A stretch of 64,000 nt of DNA, from assembly GCF_000148645.1 (NCBI RefSeq), contig NC_014541.1:1426001-1490000 (forward strand). Reading direction: 5' to 3'. How positions within the stretch are numbered: position 1 is the stretch's first letter; each line of letters opens with the position of its first letter. Source of the DNA: Ferrimonas balearica DSM 9799 (lineage in GTDB: Bacteria > Pseudomonadota > Gammaproteobacteria > Enterobacterales > Shewanellaceae). Positions 16,432 to 26,300 of this stretch are shown in pieces. The position numbers and the translations under genes were made by a program. The notes under the pieces were generated by a model. That model made no database searches. It was not told where the DNA came from and saw nothing but the letters and a program-made list of their open reading frames with translations.

Positions 16432-17613
16432 ATGCTGCAGCGCCTGACAGCGTGGGGGCCGGTGATCCTGCTGGCCCTCAGCGCCTTTGTGTTTAATACC
16501 TCTGAGTTTGTCCCGGTGGGCCTGCTTGCGGCGCTGGGTGAGAGCTTCAATATGACCGCGGTGGCCATCGGCCCAATGCTGACGGTCTATGCTGCGGTGG
16601 TGGCGTTGGCCTCACTGCCGGCGGTGCTGCTGTTTGCCCGTTTTGAGCGGCGCGACCTGTTGTTGGGCCTGATGGGCCTGTTTGTCGTCAGTCATGTGGT
16701 GACGGCCTGGGCACCGAGTTACCCCATTTTGCTTTCCGGTCGCATCGGCATCGCGCTGTCCCATGCGCTGTTCTGGGCCATCACCCCGGCCATGGTGGTG
16801 CGGCTGGCCCCGCAGGGGCAGGGCGCCAAGGCGCTGGGCCTGTTGGCCACCGGTACGGTACTGGCACTGGTGCTGGGCATCCCGTTGGGGCGGATTGTGG
16901 GCCAGTTGCTGGGCTGGCGCATCACCTTTGCCCTGATCGGCGGCGTCACCCTGTTGTTGATGCTGGGCCTCTGGCGGGGTTTGCCACGTCTGCCGGCGGA
17001 GCGCGGTGGCAGCTGGCGCAGCTTGCCCGGTCTGCTGCGTAACCGTGCACTGATGTGGCTGTACGGCCTGACCACCGTGCTGGTCACCGCCCACTACGCC
17101 GTTTACACCTACCTGGAGCCGCTGTTGCAACAGCACTTTGGCTACGCCCCTGGCGTCACCACCCTGATGCTGCTGGTGTTTGGCGGCTCCGGCCTGGCCG
17201 GCAGCGTCCTGTTCGGCCGCTATCAGGCCCGTTATGCCCGCCCGTTGCTGGCGTTGGCCGTCGCGGTGGTGGGGCTGTGCATGGGTCTGCTGCCGCTGGC
17301 GGGCGGTCAGCTCTGGCTGCTGGCCGGGCTGTGTGTGGTCTGGGGTGCGGCGATGATGCTGATGGGCCTGTCCCTGCAAGCTAAGGGGCTGAAGCTGGCG
17401 CCGGACGCCACCGATGTGGCGATGGCCATCTATTCCGGCCTGTTTAATGTGGGCATCGGCAGTGGTGCCCTGTTCGGCAGCATCCTGGCGGCGCGCTACG
17501 GCGTGATCCACAACGGCCCGGTGGCGGCGGGGCTTATCCTGTTTGCCATGGTGCCGTTGCTGGGGCTGTTCCGGGCCCGTCGCCAGCTGCCGATGGACGG
17601 TGCTGCTGCCTGA
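16432..17613 (+). CDS. MFS exporter, SotB/AraJ-type (DHA1)
   Basis: 393 residues from ATG at 16432, close to E. coli SotB (about 396). Twelve hydrophobic helices, an N-terminal FNTSEFVPVGLL motif typical of the SotB/AraJ/YdhP group, and a GRIGIALSHALFWAI helix. Members export sugars or drugs by proton antiport; the substrate is unknown here. It is a single gene between the first RND operon and a lipoprotein gene. A frame extending to 16339 overlaps the terminator and is not used. Confidence 0.87.
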   Translation: MLQRLTAWGPVILLALSAFVFNTSEFVPVGLLAALGESFNMTAVAIGPMLTVYAAVVALASLPAVLLFARFERRDLLLGLMGLFVVSHVVTAWAPSYPILLSGRIGIALSHALFWAITPAMVVRLAPQGQGAKALGLLATGTVLALVLGIPLGRIVGQLLGWRITFALIGGVTLLLMLGLWRGLPRLPAERGGSWRSLPGLLRNRALMWLYGLTTVLVTAHYAVYTYLEPLLQQHFGYAPGVTTLMLLVFGGSGLAGSVLFGRYQARYARPLLALAVAVVGLCMGLLPLAGGQLWLLAGLCVVWGAAMMLMGLSLQAKGLKLAPDATDVAMAIYSGLFNVGIGSGALFGSILAARYGVIHNGPVAAGLILFAMVPLLGLFRARRQLPMDGAAA

Positions 17614-17706
17614 TTCAGGTTCGTTTTATATGTCGCTATCTGCTTGTTCATTAAGCGTCTTTCTGGCAGTGTGAGGGCGACTTTTAGCGGAGTATAAGGA
17701 AGTGCT

Positions 17707-18597
17707 ATGAAGCCAGGATGGCTATTGGGTATCAGCATGTTGGCGCTGGCAGGTTGCAGCAGCGACAGCGATGACAACAACGAATTGGACGCCATTGAGT
17801 TGGCTTCACCGGCGCTGCAGACCTGTTTCGACACCATTCGAAAGGCCTATGGCTGGACCCGGATCAATCAGGTTGAGGTGATCGCCTGCGACGAACCAGA
17901 TGTGGCGACTCTGGATGGCATTGAGCAGTTTCCCAACCTGGTTCAGCTCAACATCACCAGCGAACAGCTGACTCAGGTGCAGCTGGCCAACTCCCTGATC
18001 TATGCGCAGCTGGAGAGCCCGGTACTGAGCGAGGTGGACCTGACCAGTGCCAGCAGCCTGCGCTACCTGTTGCTCGGCAGTCCGAAACTGGGTGATGTTG
18101 ACCTGGCGGCGGTACCGGGGCTGAGTGGGTTGCTGCTGGACCAGCTTCCGTTGACCCAGCTCGACCTGAGCCTGGTGCCGGAGTTGGATGAGCTGGTGCT
18201 CAAGCGTTTGCCGCTGACCACTCTGGACCTGCGGCCTGTGCCGCTGCTGGATCTGCTTCAGCTCGATGGTAACGAGGCGTTGTCCCAGGTTCGCTTTGGC
18301 GACCAGGTTTATCTGAACGAGATGGCGCTGCGCGACAGCCCGCTGCTGAGCAGCCTGGACCTGTCCGCGCTCACCGGACTGCAGCTGTTCTATGCCACCG
18401 GCACCGGCCTCACTGGCCTGGACCTGACTTACAACACCGAACTGTCGGTGTTCGAGGCGCCGGGTAACCAGTTCACCATGCAACGCTTCGACTACAACAC
18501 CGAACTGCGTTACCTCGACCTGAGCGACAACCCGCTCAGCGAGGACGCCCGCCAGTACCTGATGACCCTGGATTGGGTGGATACGGTGAAGTACTGA
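17707..18597 (+). CDS. Leucine-rich-repeat lipoprotein
   Basis: 296 residues with a lipobox (LALAGC, Cys at about 18) and an acidic SDSDDNN linker. The rest is built of about ten irregular leucine-rich repeats of roughly 20 residues (LxxLxLxxxPxLxxLxL), where many units begin with a Leu-Asp-Leu strand. Such proteins usually act in protein binding at the outer membrane. No enzymatic motif is seen and no partner is evident. The gene stands alone and is followed by a strong terminator. Confidence 0.8.
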   Translation: MKPGWLLGISMLALAGCSSDSDDNNELDAIELASPALQTCFDTIRKAYGWTRINQVEVIACDEPDVATLDGIEQFPNLVQLNITSEQLTQVQLANSLIYAQLESPVLSEVDLTSASSLRYLLLGSPKLGDVDLAAVPGLSGLLLDQLPLTQLDLSLVPELDELVLKRLPLTTLDLRPVPLLDLLQLDGNEALSQVRFGDQVYLNEMALRDSPLLSSLDLSALTGLQLFYATGTGLTGLDLTYNTELSVFEAPGNQFTMQRFDYNTELRYLDLSDNPLSEDARQYLMTLDWVDTVKY

Positions 18598-18614
18598 GGG
18601 TACAGCTTAACGCC

Positions 18615-18643
18615 CAAAAAAACGCCCTTCGGGGCGTTTTTTT
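18615..18643 (+). terminator. Intrinsic terminator (possibly bidirectional)
   Basis: AAAAAACGCCC-TTCG-GGGCGTTTTTTT, a very stable tetraloop hairpin with T/A runs on both sides. It lies between two convergent genes and could serve both. Confidence 0.93.
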
Positions 18644-18672
18644 GTGGCGAAGTTGCAGTGGGGAAGGGGCCG

Positions 18673-20871
18673 TCAGGGCTTCTCCTTGACCCACCCCAGT
18701 ACATCTTTGATTACCGACCAGCGTGGCTTTTTCGGTTGCGCGTTCTGGCCCAGAATCCAGTAGTTGTATAGCGAATCCACATAGCCTGACGACTGTTGCA
18801 GCTCGAGCCAGGAGTTGAGGAACAGCCGCAGTTCGATGTTCTCCTTGGCCACCACGTAGGCCACCGGGAACGACTTAATCTCTTTTCGGTTATAGAGGGT
18901 GGTGTACTCGGGGTAGAGCATGGTCCAGGCTTTGCCCGCTTCCAGGCTGATCAACAGCGCATCCCAACGCTCGCCGTCATCTTCGAAGAACTGGCGGTCG
19001 GATTCGATGCGCTCAAAGCGGATGTTGGAGAACCGTTTTTCGATGAGCGGGATGATGCTGTAGTCGCCAACCGAGGCCACGGTCAGCGGGCCGGCACGGC
19101 GGACCATCTCATCGGTGGCAAATTCGTCGGCGCGGTGGTCTTTCACCACAAAGGCGTAATGCAGGGTCAGCACCGGATTGGTAAAGCCCACATATTGGAT
19201 CCGGCGGGTGGTCATCTGCAATCCGGAGATCACCACATCGAAGCGGCCCCGGTTAAGGGCATCCAGTACCGTATCGGAGGCGTAGGGGATGAAAGCGAGG
19301 TCAACGCCAATCTCCCCCGCCAGTTTGTTCATCATCTCCACGTCCAGCCCCACCAGCCGATTGTCCGCATTGTAGAAGGAGAACGGCACCTGCAGGGGGT
19401 TGTAGCCCACCCTCAGTACCCCACTTTCGCGAATGGCATCCAAACCGCGGGGCGCCGACGTTGGCGGCAGTACCCGGGGCACAAAGTTGCGGACATCCTC
19501 CGGCAGGGATTCGGCCGAGGTCATATTGGCCACCACGTCGTCCATCACGTAGTCGGTATCAACCACCTTCTCCAGCAACAGGGCCGTGCCCAACAAGATG
19601 CCACCCAGCACCACCGGAGTGGCACCGGCGTAGAGCAGCAGGCGGCGGGGATTGAGTTTGGCGTGGCCAGCCAGCATGGCGGTGCCGCCGACCGCCAGGA
19701 TAAACAGGTTCATGGCGGCCAGCAGCGAGGTAAACCGACTGGTAAACAGGCTGGACACCATATAGAGCTGGAACAGGTCAGAGGGCAGCTGCAGGCTGTC
19801 CAGCAACATGGGGACCGTCAGGTAGACGCTGCCAAACAGACTGATCAGGCCGTTGATCGCCATCGGCAGGTAGGTGGCGAAATCCAGCTCCGCGCCGGCA
19901 AACCAGGCGGCAAACAGCACAAAGACGATGGTCAGCAGCTTGCCCAGGTTGGGGAAACTGAACACCACCGGGATGATCACATTGGCGTAGTCGTCGGTAT
20001 CGTCACTGCCGATGTTGTATTTGTGGAACAGCGCCTTGGTGTGCTCAATCAGCAGGGGCAGCACGATAAAGATGTTGCCGGCGGCAAAAGCGGTGATCAG
20101 GGCGTCCCGGGCGATCAGGGTCAGGTCGCGGTAGGAGAACGGGGTCATCACCGCCACCAGCGCGGGCAGCAGCCAGTAGGTGAGGATCACGGTCATCACC
20201 ACGTGGGCGGCAAAGTAGACCTGCAGGCGCTGGAACTCCTCAATCTCCATGGTGCCTGCGGTGGCGGCTGTCATGGCGAAGATCCCCAGCGGCATCAGCT
20301 TGACGATGTAGCCCGTGACCCGGTTAAAGGCTTCCCCCAACAGCTGCATCGGTTTGATCAGGGCGCTTTTGTCCTCGATGCCGATCAGGGCAATGCCGGT
20401 GGCCACACAGAACAGCACGATGGCGGGGATGTAGCTGTTCGACATGGAGAAGAACGGGTTGGCGGGGATATAGAGGTCCAGCAGGTTAACCGGGGCGGGG
20501 TCCTGCAACACCGACAGGCTGAAGAAGTCGCCAGCCTGCCAACTGGGGAAGGTGAATTTGATCAGGTACATCAGTCCCAGGCCAAACACCCAGATCACCA
20601 GCATCAGCTTGCCCACATTGAGCGCCAGGCTGCGGGCCTGCTGGTAGGAAAGGTGGCCCAAACTGGAGATCAGCGACACCATGATGTAGGGGATGATGGT
20701 CATCTGCAGCAGTTTGACGAAGGCGTCGCCGATGATGGACATCCAGGCGAGCATCTCGCCGAAGAACAGGCCCGCGGCGATGCCGGCAGCAAACGAGAGC
20801 AACACCAGCGTGGACATGCTCATCGGTTTCTTTTTCGGTGCCTCAGCTTGGGCGGTAGCGGTCTGGCTCAT
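18673..20871 (-). CDS. Fusion of dicarboxylate/amino-acid:cation symporter with periplasmic solute-binding domain
   Basis: 732 residues. Residues about 15-440 form an SDF/DAACS carrier (GltP/DctA type) with re-entrant loop and TM7-8 features (ANPFFSMSNSYIPAIV; FTSRFTSLLAAMNLF). Residues about 470-705 form an SBP_bac_3 (family 3 amino-acid) binding domain: IRESGVLRVGYNPLQVPFSF, GLDVEMMNKLAGEIGV, RFDVVISGLQMTTRRIQYVGFT. A normal DAACS protein ends near 420-440. The binding domain would sit in the periplasm and could hand substrate to the carrier; that coupling is inferred. It follows the BshA-like gene by 8 nt, same strand. Confidence 0.88.
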   Translation of the reverse strand: MSQTATAQAEAPKKKPMSMSTLVLLSFAAGIAAGLFFGEMLAWMSIIGDAFVKLLQMTIIPYIMVSLISSLGHLSYQQARSLALNVGKLMLVIWVFGLGLMYLIKFTFPSWQAGDFFSLSVLQDPAPVNLLDLYIPANPFFSMSNSYIPAIVLFCVATGIALIGIEDKSALIKPMQLLGEAFNRVTGYIVKLMPLGIFAMTAATAGTMEIEEFQRLQVYFAAHVVMTVILTYWLLPALVAVMTPFSYRDLTLIARDALITAFAAGNIFIVLPLLIEHTKALFHKYNIGSDDTDDYANVIIPVVFSFPNLGKLLTIVFVLFAAWFAGAELDFATYLPMAINGLISLFGSVYLTVPMLLDSLQLPSDLFQLYMVSSLFTSRFTSLLAAMNLFILAVGGTAMLAGHAKLNPRRLLLYAGATPVVLGGILLGTALLLEKVVDTDYVMDDVVANMTSAESLPEDVRNFVPRVLPPTSAPRGLDAIRESGVLRVGYNPLQVPFSFYNADNRLVGLDVEMMNKLAGEIGVDLAFIPYASDTVLDALNRGRFDVVISGLQMTTRRIQYVGFTNPVLTLHYAFVVKDHRADEFATDEMVRRAGPLTVASVGDYSIIPLIEKRFSNIRFERIESDRQFFEDDGERWDALLISLEAGKAWTMLYPEYTTLYNRKEIKSFPVAYVVAKENIELRLFLNSWLELQQSSGYVDSLYNYWILGQNAQPKKPRWSVIKDVLGWVKEKP

Positions 20872-20879
20872 GGTGGGGG

Positions 20880-22019
20880 TTAAGCTCCGTTATCGGCGAG
20901 CGTGGCGATGGCCCGCCGGTAGCAGGCCAGGTATTGCTCAATGGTGTGGCGGGTCGCAAAGCGGGTTTTGGCCCGCTGGCGTCCGGCGGCGCCGAGACGT
21001 TGCTGCAGCGCGGGGTCGCTCAGCACGCGAAGCATGGCGTCAGCCTGGGCTTTGTCATCATCCGGCTCGGCCATAAAGCCGGTTTCGCCTTCCGCCACCA
21101 CTTCAGGGATGCCGTCCACATTGCTGCTGACGGTGGGCACACCACAGGCCATCGCTTCCAGCAGCACCATGCAGAACGATTCCCGGTAGCTGGGCTGCAA
21201 CACGCAATCGGCCAGTGGCAGGTACTGTTCGACATACTGAACCTGGCCGACAAACACCACCCGGTCGGCGATGCCGAGCTGGTGGCAACGACCCTGTGCC
21301 GCCTCCATCTCCGGGCCGCTGCCCAGCAAAACAAGTTTGGCGTCGAGCTTTTCGCTCAGGCGGGCGAAGCTGCGCAGCACCGTATCGGTGTTTTTGACCG
21401 GCCGGAAGTTGGACGCGTGCATGACGATGGGTTGGTCGTCCCGGGCCAGGCTGCGGCGCAGCAGCGGGTCAGCCTGGTCGGGCCGGAAGTGGTCGCAATC
21501 GATAAAGTTGTGAATCACCTCGATGGCGGTTTTGAGGCCGAAATGGCGTTGGATATGGCCGCGCTGGTAGGCCGAGACCGTGGTGACGACGGTGCTGCGG
21601 TCGATGCTGAAACGGTTGAGCGGATAGAGTGGCCGGTCCTGCCCCACCACGGTGACGTCAGTACCGTGGATGGTGGTGACGATGGGGAAGGGGCGGCGGG
21701 TGATTTCGGTGGCAAGGTAGGCGCACAGAGAGTGGGGGATGGAGTAGTGGGCGTGCACCACATCGAGCTGGTATTGGTCGACCACTTCGACAATTTTGGC
21801 GGTCAGGGCGAAGGTATAGAGTGGGTCCTTAAACAGGGGGTAGTGGATCCCTTCCACCAGGTGGAAGTGGATGTGCCGTTGGTGTTGGCGCAACTTGAAG
21901 GGCTGCGCACTGGAGATAACGTGCACGTCGTGGCCCGCCTGCGCCAGTCCGTGGGCAAGCTCCGTCGCCACCAACCCAGAACCTCCCACGCTGGGGTGGC
22001 AGAGTATGCCGATTCTCAT
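20880..22019 (-). CDS. Glycosyltransferase family 4, BshA-like
   Basis: 379 residues from ATG at 22019 (GGGAG about 9 nt upstream). GT-B fold with CHPSVGGSGLVATELA at the N-terminus, DVVHAHYSIPHSLCAYLA, TTIHGTDVTVVG, NFID, and the nucleotide-sugar loop ESFCMVLLEAMACGVPTV. These segments track the bacillithiol enzyme BshA (GlcNAc-malate synthase) closely along the whole length. Bacillithiol is not expected in gammaproteobacteria, so the substrate is uncertain: it may make GlcNAc-malate or another glycoside. No bshB or bshC is in the window. It leads a two-gene unit with the symporter fusion. Confidence 0.78.
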   Translation of the reverse strand: MRIGILCHPSVGGSGLVATELAHGLAQAGHDVHVISSAQPFKLRQHQRHIHFHLVEGIHYPLFKDPLYTFALTAKIVEVVDQYQLDVVHAHYSIPHSLCAYLATEITRRPFPIVTTIHGTDVTVVGQDRPLYPLNRFSIDRSTVVTTVSAYQRGHIQRHFGLKTAIEVIHNFIDCDHFRPDQADPLLRRSLARDDQPIVMHASNFRPVKNTDTVLRSFARLSEKLDAKLVLLGSGPEMEAAQGRCHQLGIADRVVFVGQVQYVEQYLPLADCVLQPSYRESFCMVLLEAMACGVPTVSSNVDGIPEVVAEGETGFMAEPDDDKAQADAMLRVLSDPALQQRLGAAGRQRAKTRFATRHTIEQYLACYRRAIATLADNGA

Positions 22020-22292
22020 CTCGATTCGCTCCCTGAAGAGGCGCCCAGTGACCACTACAGCAAAGCGTAGATAACATTCCGATACATTGAGGAATTTTTA
22101 ATAAATACAAACGACTAAGCCTATGATTTCCAGCCCCGGAAGACTTCATTTTGCATAGGCTGAACCGCTTTGCTCGGTGCCACGTATACTTGCCTAATCA
22201 AGCCGGGATAACGCAATGTTTTCTTTTTGTAAGGTCTTGTAAATCGTATTGTTCTGACTTGTTGTCCCGGTAAACTTGGAGCACACACTGTG

Positions 22293-23387
22293 ATGCAGAG
22301 CAAGGGAATCATGAGAACAACAATCACCGCAGGAGTGGTGCTGGTCGCGGTGCTGGTTGCCGGCATCTGGTACAAGGAAGAGGGCAAGAGCGCCAAGCTG
22401 GCCCAATCCCGCCCCAATAATCCCCCTACCGTTATTGCCACTACCGTCGTTAGTGAACCGGTGCGCTGGGAAGTGGAAGCGCTGGGCACCGTCCGTGCCC
22501 GCGAGTCCGTTATCCTCACCGCCAAAGTGACGGAAAGTGTGCAGAAGGTGCACTTCGAGGATGGCCAACTGGTGGAGCAATCCCAGCTGTTGGTGACGCT
22601 GCGCGACGCCGAACAGCAGGCCAAACTGCGTGCGGCCCAGGCCAACCTCACTGAGCATCAGCGCGAATTCAACCGCATCGAGGGTTTGGTTCGCAGCAAA
22701 ACCATCGCCAGCAACGAGCTGGATAAGATTGTCACCGACATCGACATCGCCCGGGCCCAGCTGGCTCAGTATCAGGCCGAGCTGGATGCCCGCTACGTGC
22801 GGGCGCCGTTCTCCGGCGTGCTGGGTTTCCGCCAGATCAGCCCGGGTGCTCTGGTGACGCCGGGCACCGCCATCGCCACCCTGGATGATCTGGCGGTGGT
22901 GAAGCTCGATTTCACCGTACCGGAACGCTTCCTGTCGCAACTGACCCCGGGCAAGCCTGTTGAGGGGCTGGCTGCCGCGTTCCCGGACGAGCGCTTTAAG
23001 GGCACCGTGGTCAGCGTCGACAGCCGCATCAATCCGCAAACCCGCGCTGTTGTCGTGCGTGCTGAGGTGGACAATCGCGACCTCAGGCTGCGTCCTGGCA
23101 TGCTGATGACCCTCAAGTTGATTGCCGAGGAACGCCAGGGACTGGTGGTGCCGGAGGAGTCGATCATCCCGCTGCAGCGCGAGCAGTTTATCTACGTGGT
23201 CAATGTCGACAACGTGGTGGAGCAGCGCAAAGTGGTGCTTGGCCTGCGCAGCCGTGGCCAGGTTGAGATCATCGACGGCGTGATGGATGGTGAGCGGGTA
23301 ATCACCCGTGGCATTCAGAAGGTTCGCCCGGGCCAGACCGTTGAGGTTCGTGCTGACGAGCGCTTTACCCACCTGGAGGCCAGCTGA
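22293..23387 (+). CDS. RND efflux periplasmic adaptor (membrane fusion protein) 2
   Basis: About 364 residues; ATG at 22293 is taken, with GTG 22290 and ATG 22311 as alternatives. Anchor helix, lipoyl halves (TAKVTESVQKVHFEDGQLVEQSQLL and APFSGVLGFR), alpha-hairpin, beta-barrel and C-terminal MP domain (VVPEESIIPLQREQFIYVV). The pattern fits MexH/MexP-like adaptors. The stop overlaps the RND start (TGATG). The gene is divergent from the BshA-like gene across a 273-bp intergenic region in which no clear operator was recognised. Confidence 0.92.
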   Translation: MQSKGIMRTTITAGVVLVAVLVAGIWYKEEGKSAKLAQSRPNNPPTVIATTVVSEPVRWEVEALGTVRARESVILTAKVTESVQKVHFEDGQLVEQSQLLVTLRDAEQQAKLRAAQANLTEHQREFNRIEGLVRSKTIASNELDKIVTDIDIARAQLAQYQAELDARYVRAPFSGVLGFRQISPGALVTPGTAIATLDDLAVVKLDFTVPERFLSQLTPGKPVEGLAAAFPDERFKGTVVSVDSRINPQTRAVVVRAEVDNRDLRLRPGMLMTLKLIAEERQGLVVPEESIIPLQREQFIYVVNVDNVVEQRKVVLGLRSRGQVEIIDGVMDGERVITRGIQKVRPGQTVEVRADERFTHLEAS

Positions 23388-26300
23388 TGGTGTTAACCGA
23401 CCTATCGGTAAAACGCCCGGTTCTGGCCTCGGTGATCAGCCTGCTGCTGATCGCCTTTGGCCTGGTGGCGTTCGACAAATTGCCGCTGCGGGAGTACCCC
23501 AACATCGACCCGCCGGTGGTGGACATCAGCACCAGCTATCGTGGCGCCTCGGCTGCGGTGGTGGAAACCAAGATCACCCGGGTGATTGAGGACCGCGTTG
23601 CCGGTGTGGAAGGGATCCGAAACATCTCCTCCACCAGCCGGGATGGCCGCTCCTCCGTGACCCTGGAGTTCAACGTTGGCCGCGACATTGATGCCGCCGC
23701 CAACGACGTCCGCGACCGCATCTCGCGGGTGCTGGACAACCTGCCGGAAGAAGCGGATCCGCCGGAGGTGCAGAAGGCGTCCGGCAGCTCCGAAGTGATC
23801 ATGTGGCTGAACCTGGTGTCCGACCGCATGGACACCCTGCAACTGACCGATTACGCCCGCCGCTACCTGGTTGATCGCTTCAGCGTCATCGACGGGGTGG
23901 CCAACGTACGGGTCGGCGGCGGCAAGGTGTACGCCGTGCGGGTCTGGGTCGACCGCCAGAAACTGGCGTCCCGCGGCCTCACCGTCACCGACATTGAAGA
24001 TGCCCTGCGTGCCGATAACGTAGAACTGCCCGCCGGTTCCATCGAATCGCAAAGCCGCCTGTTCTCGGTGCGGGTGCAGCGCAGCTTTATCCACCCGGAT
24101 GACTTCGCCAAGCTGGTGATTGGCAGCGGCCCCGATGGCTACCTGATCCGTCTTGCCGATGTGGCCCAGGTGGAGCTGGATACCGAAGAGGAGCGCATCG
24201 CGTTTCGGGGCAACCTGCAGGACATGATCGGCCTCGGTGTGACCCGCCAGTCCACCGCCAACACCCTGGAGGTGGCGGAGCAGGTTCACCAACTGGTGGA
24301 TGAACTGAACAAGAGCCTGCCGGCGGGGATGGAGATCAAGCGCTCCTACGACTCCTCGGTGTTTATTCAGGCCTCCATCGACGAGGTATACCGCACTCTG
24401 TTTATCGCCATGGCCCTGGTGGTGGTGGTGATCTACCTGTTCTTGGGCAGCGTGCGGGCGATGCTGATCCCGGCGGTGACGGTGCCGGTCTCACTGATTG
24501 GCACCTTTATTGTGCTTTACGCGCTGGGCTTCTCCATCAACCTGCTGACCCTGCTGGCAATGATCCTGGCCATCGGCATGGTGGTGGATGACGCCATCGT
24601 GATGCTGGAGAACATCCACAGTCGCATCGAACAGGGCGAGCCGCCGCTTAAAGCCGCTTTCCTCGGCGCGCGCCAGGTGGGCTTTGCCATCGTCGCCACC
24701 ACCGCCGTACTGGTGGCGGTGTTCCTGCCGATCGGTTTCCTCGAAGGGGATCTGGGCAAGCTGTTCCGGGAGTTCTCCATCGCCATGAGTGCGGCGGTGA
24801 TCCTCTCCTCCGTCGTGGCGCTGAGCCTCAGCCCGATGATGGGCTCCAAGTTGCTTAAGCCGGTGGAGAATGAGCCCTGGCTGGTTCGCAAGATTGATGC
24901 GGGCGTGGAGTGGCTCAAGGGGATCTATCGCCGGGCCCTTGAGGCCTGGATTCAGCGCCCGGTTCTGGTGGTGGTGATTCTGATCGGTGCCCTGGGCGGC
25001 AGCGGTTGGCTGTTCTCCAAGCTGCCATCGGAGTTTGCACCGAAAGAGGATCGCGGCTCCATGTTCCTGATCGTCAATGGTCCGCAGGGCGCCACGTACG
25101 AGTTTATGAAGCCCTATATGGACGAGATCGAGCACCGCCTGATGCCGCTGGTGGAGGCGGGTGAGATCAAGCGTCTGCTGATTCGGGCTCCGCGCGGCTT
25201 CGGCCGTACCGAGGACTTCTCCGGCGGCATGGCCATCATCGTGCTGGAGGACTGGGCCGAGCGGCGCAGCGCCTTTGAGATCATCGGTGATATCCGTGGC
25301 CGCCTGTCGGACCTGGCCGGGGTGCGGGCTTTCCCGGTGATGCGTCAGGCCTTTGGGCGCGGCGTTGGCAAGCCGGTGCAGTTCGTGATTGGTGGCGGCA
25401 GCTATGAAGAGCTGGCGCAGTGGCGTGACCTGTTGATGGCCGAGGCGGCCAACAACCCGGCCCTGGTTGGGTTGGATCACGACTACAAAGAGACCAAGCC
25501 CCAGCTGCGGGTGGTGATTGACCGCGAGCGTGCCGGTGACCTGGGCGTCTCCATCCGCGCCATCGGCCGCACGCTGGAGTCGATGTTGGGTTCCCGCTTG
25601 GTGACCACCTTTGAGCAGCGCGGTGAAGAGTACGACGTGATCATCGAAGGGCAGCGTGACCGCCAGAATACCGCGGCAGACCTTGCCAGCCTCTATGTCC
25701 GATCCAGCCGCAGCGGTGAGCTGATCCCGCTCTCCAGCCTGGTCAGCGTTGAGGAGTACGCCGATGCGCCGCGCCTCAACCGCTACAACCGGGTTCGGGC
25801 CATCACGCTGGAGGCCAACCTGGCCGACGGCTATACCCTGGGGGAAGCGCTGAACTACCTCAATGGGCTGGTGGCCGAACTGCTGCCCGCCGACGTGGTG
25901 GTGAGCTACAAAGGCGCGTCTCAGGATCATCAGGAGTCCGGTGGCTCGGTGGCGTTCGTCTTTGCCCTGGCGCTGGTGGTGGTGTTCCTGGTGCTGGCGG
26001 CCCAGTTTGAAAGCTATATCCACCCACTGGTGATCATGCTGACGGTGCCGCTGGCCACCTTTGGTGCCTTGCTGGGTCTCTACTTCACCGATCAGAGCCT
26101 CAATATCTACTCGCAGATCGGCATCATCATGCTGATCGGCCTGGCGGCCAAAAACGGCATCCTGATTGTTGAGTTTGCCAACCAGCTGCGGGACCGGGGC
26201 GTGCCGTTTGAGCAGGCGATCATCGATGCGGCAGCGGCCCGTCTGCGCCCGATCCTGATGACGGGCATCACCACCGCCGCCGGCGCGGTACCGCTGGTAC

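Noticed and set aside
18796-20883. 695-residue frame antisense to the symporter fusion
   Set aside because: His/Gln/Gly-rich shadow translation; the minus-strand frame has clear domains.
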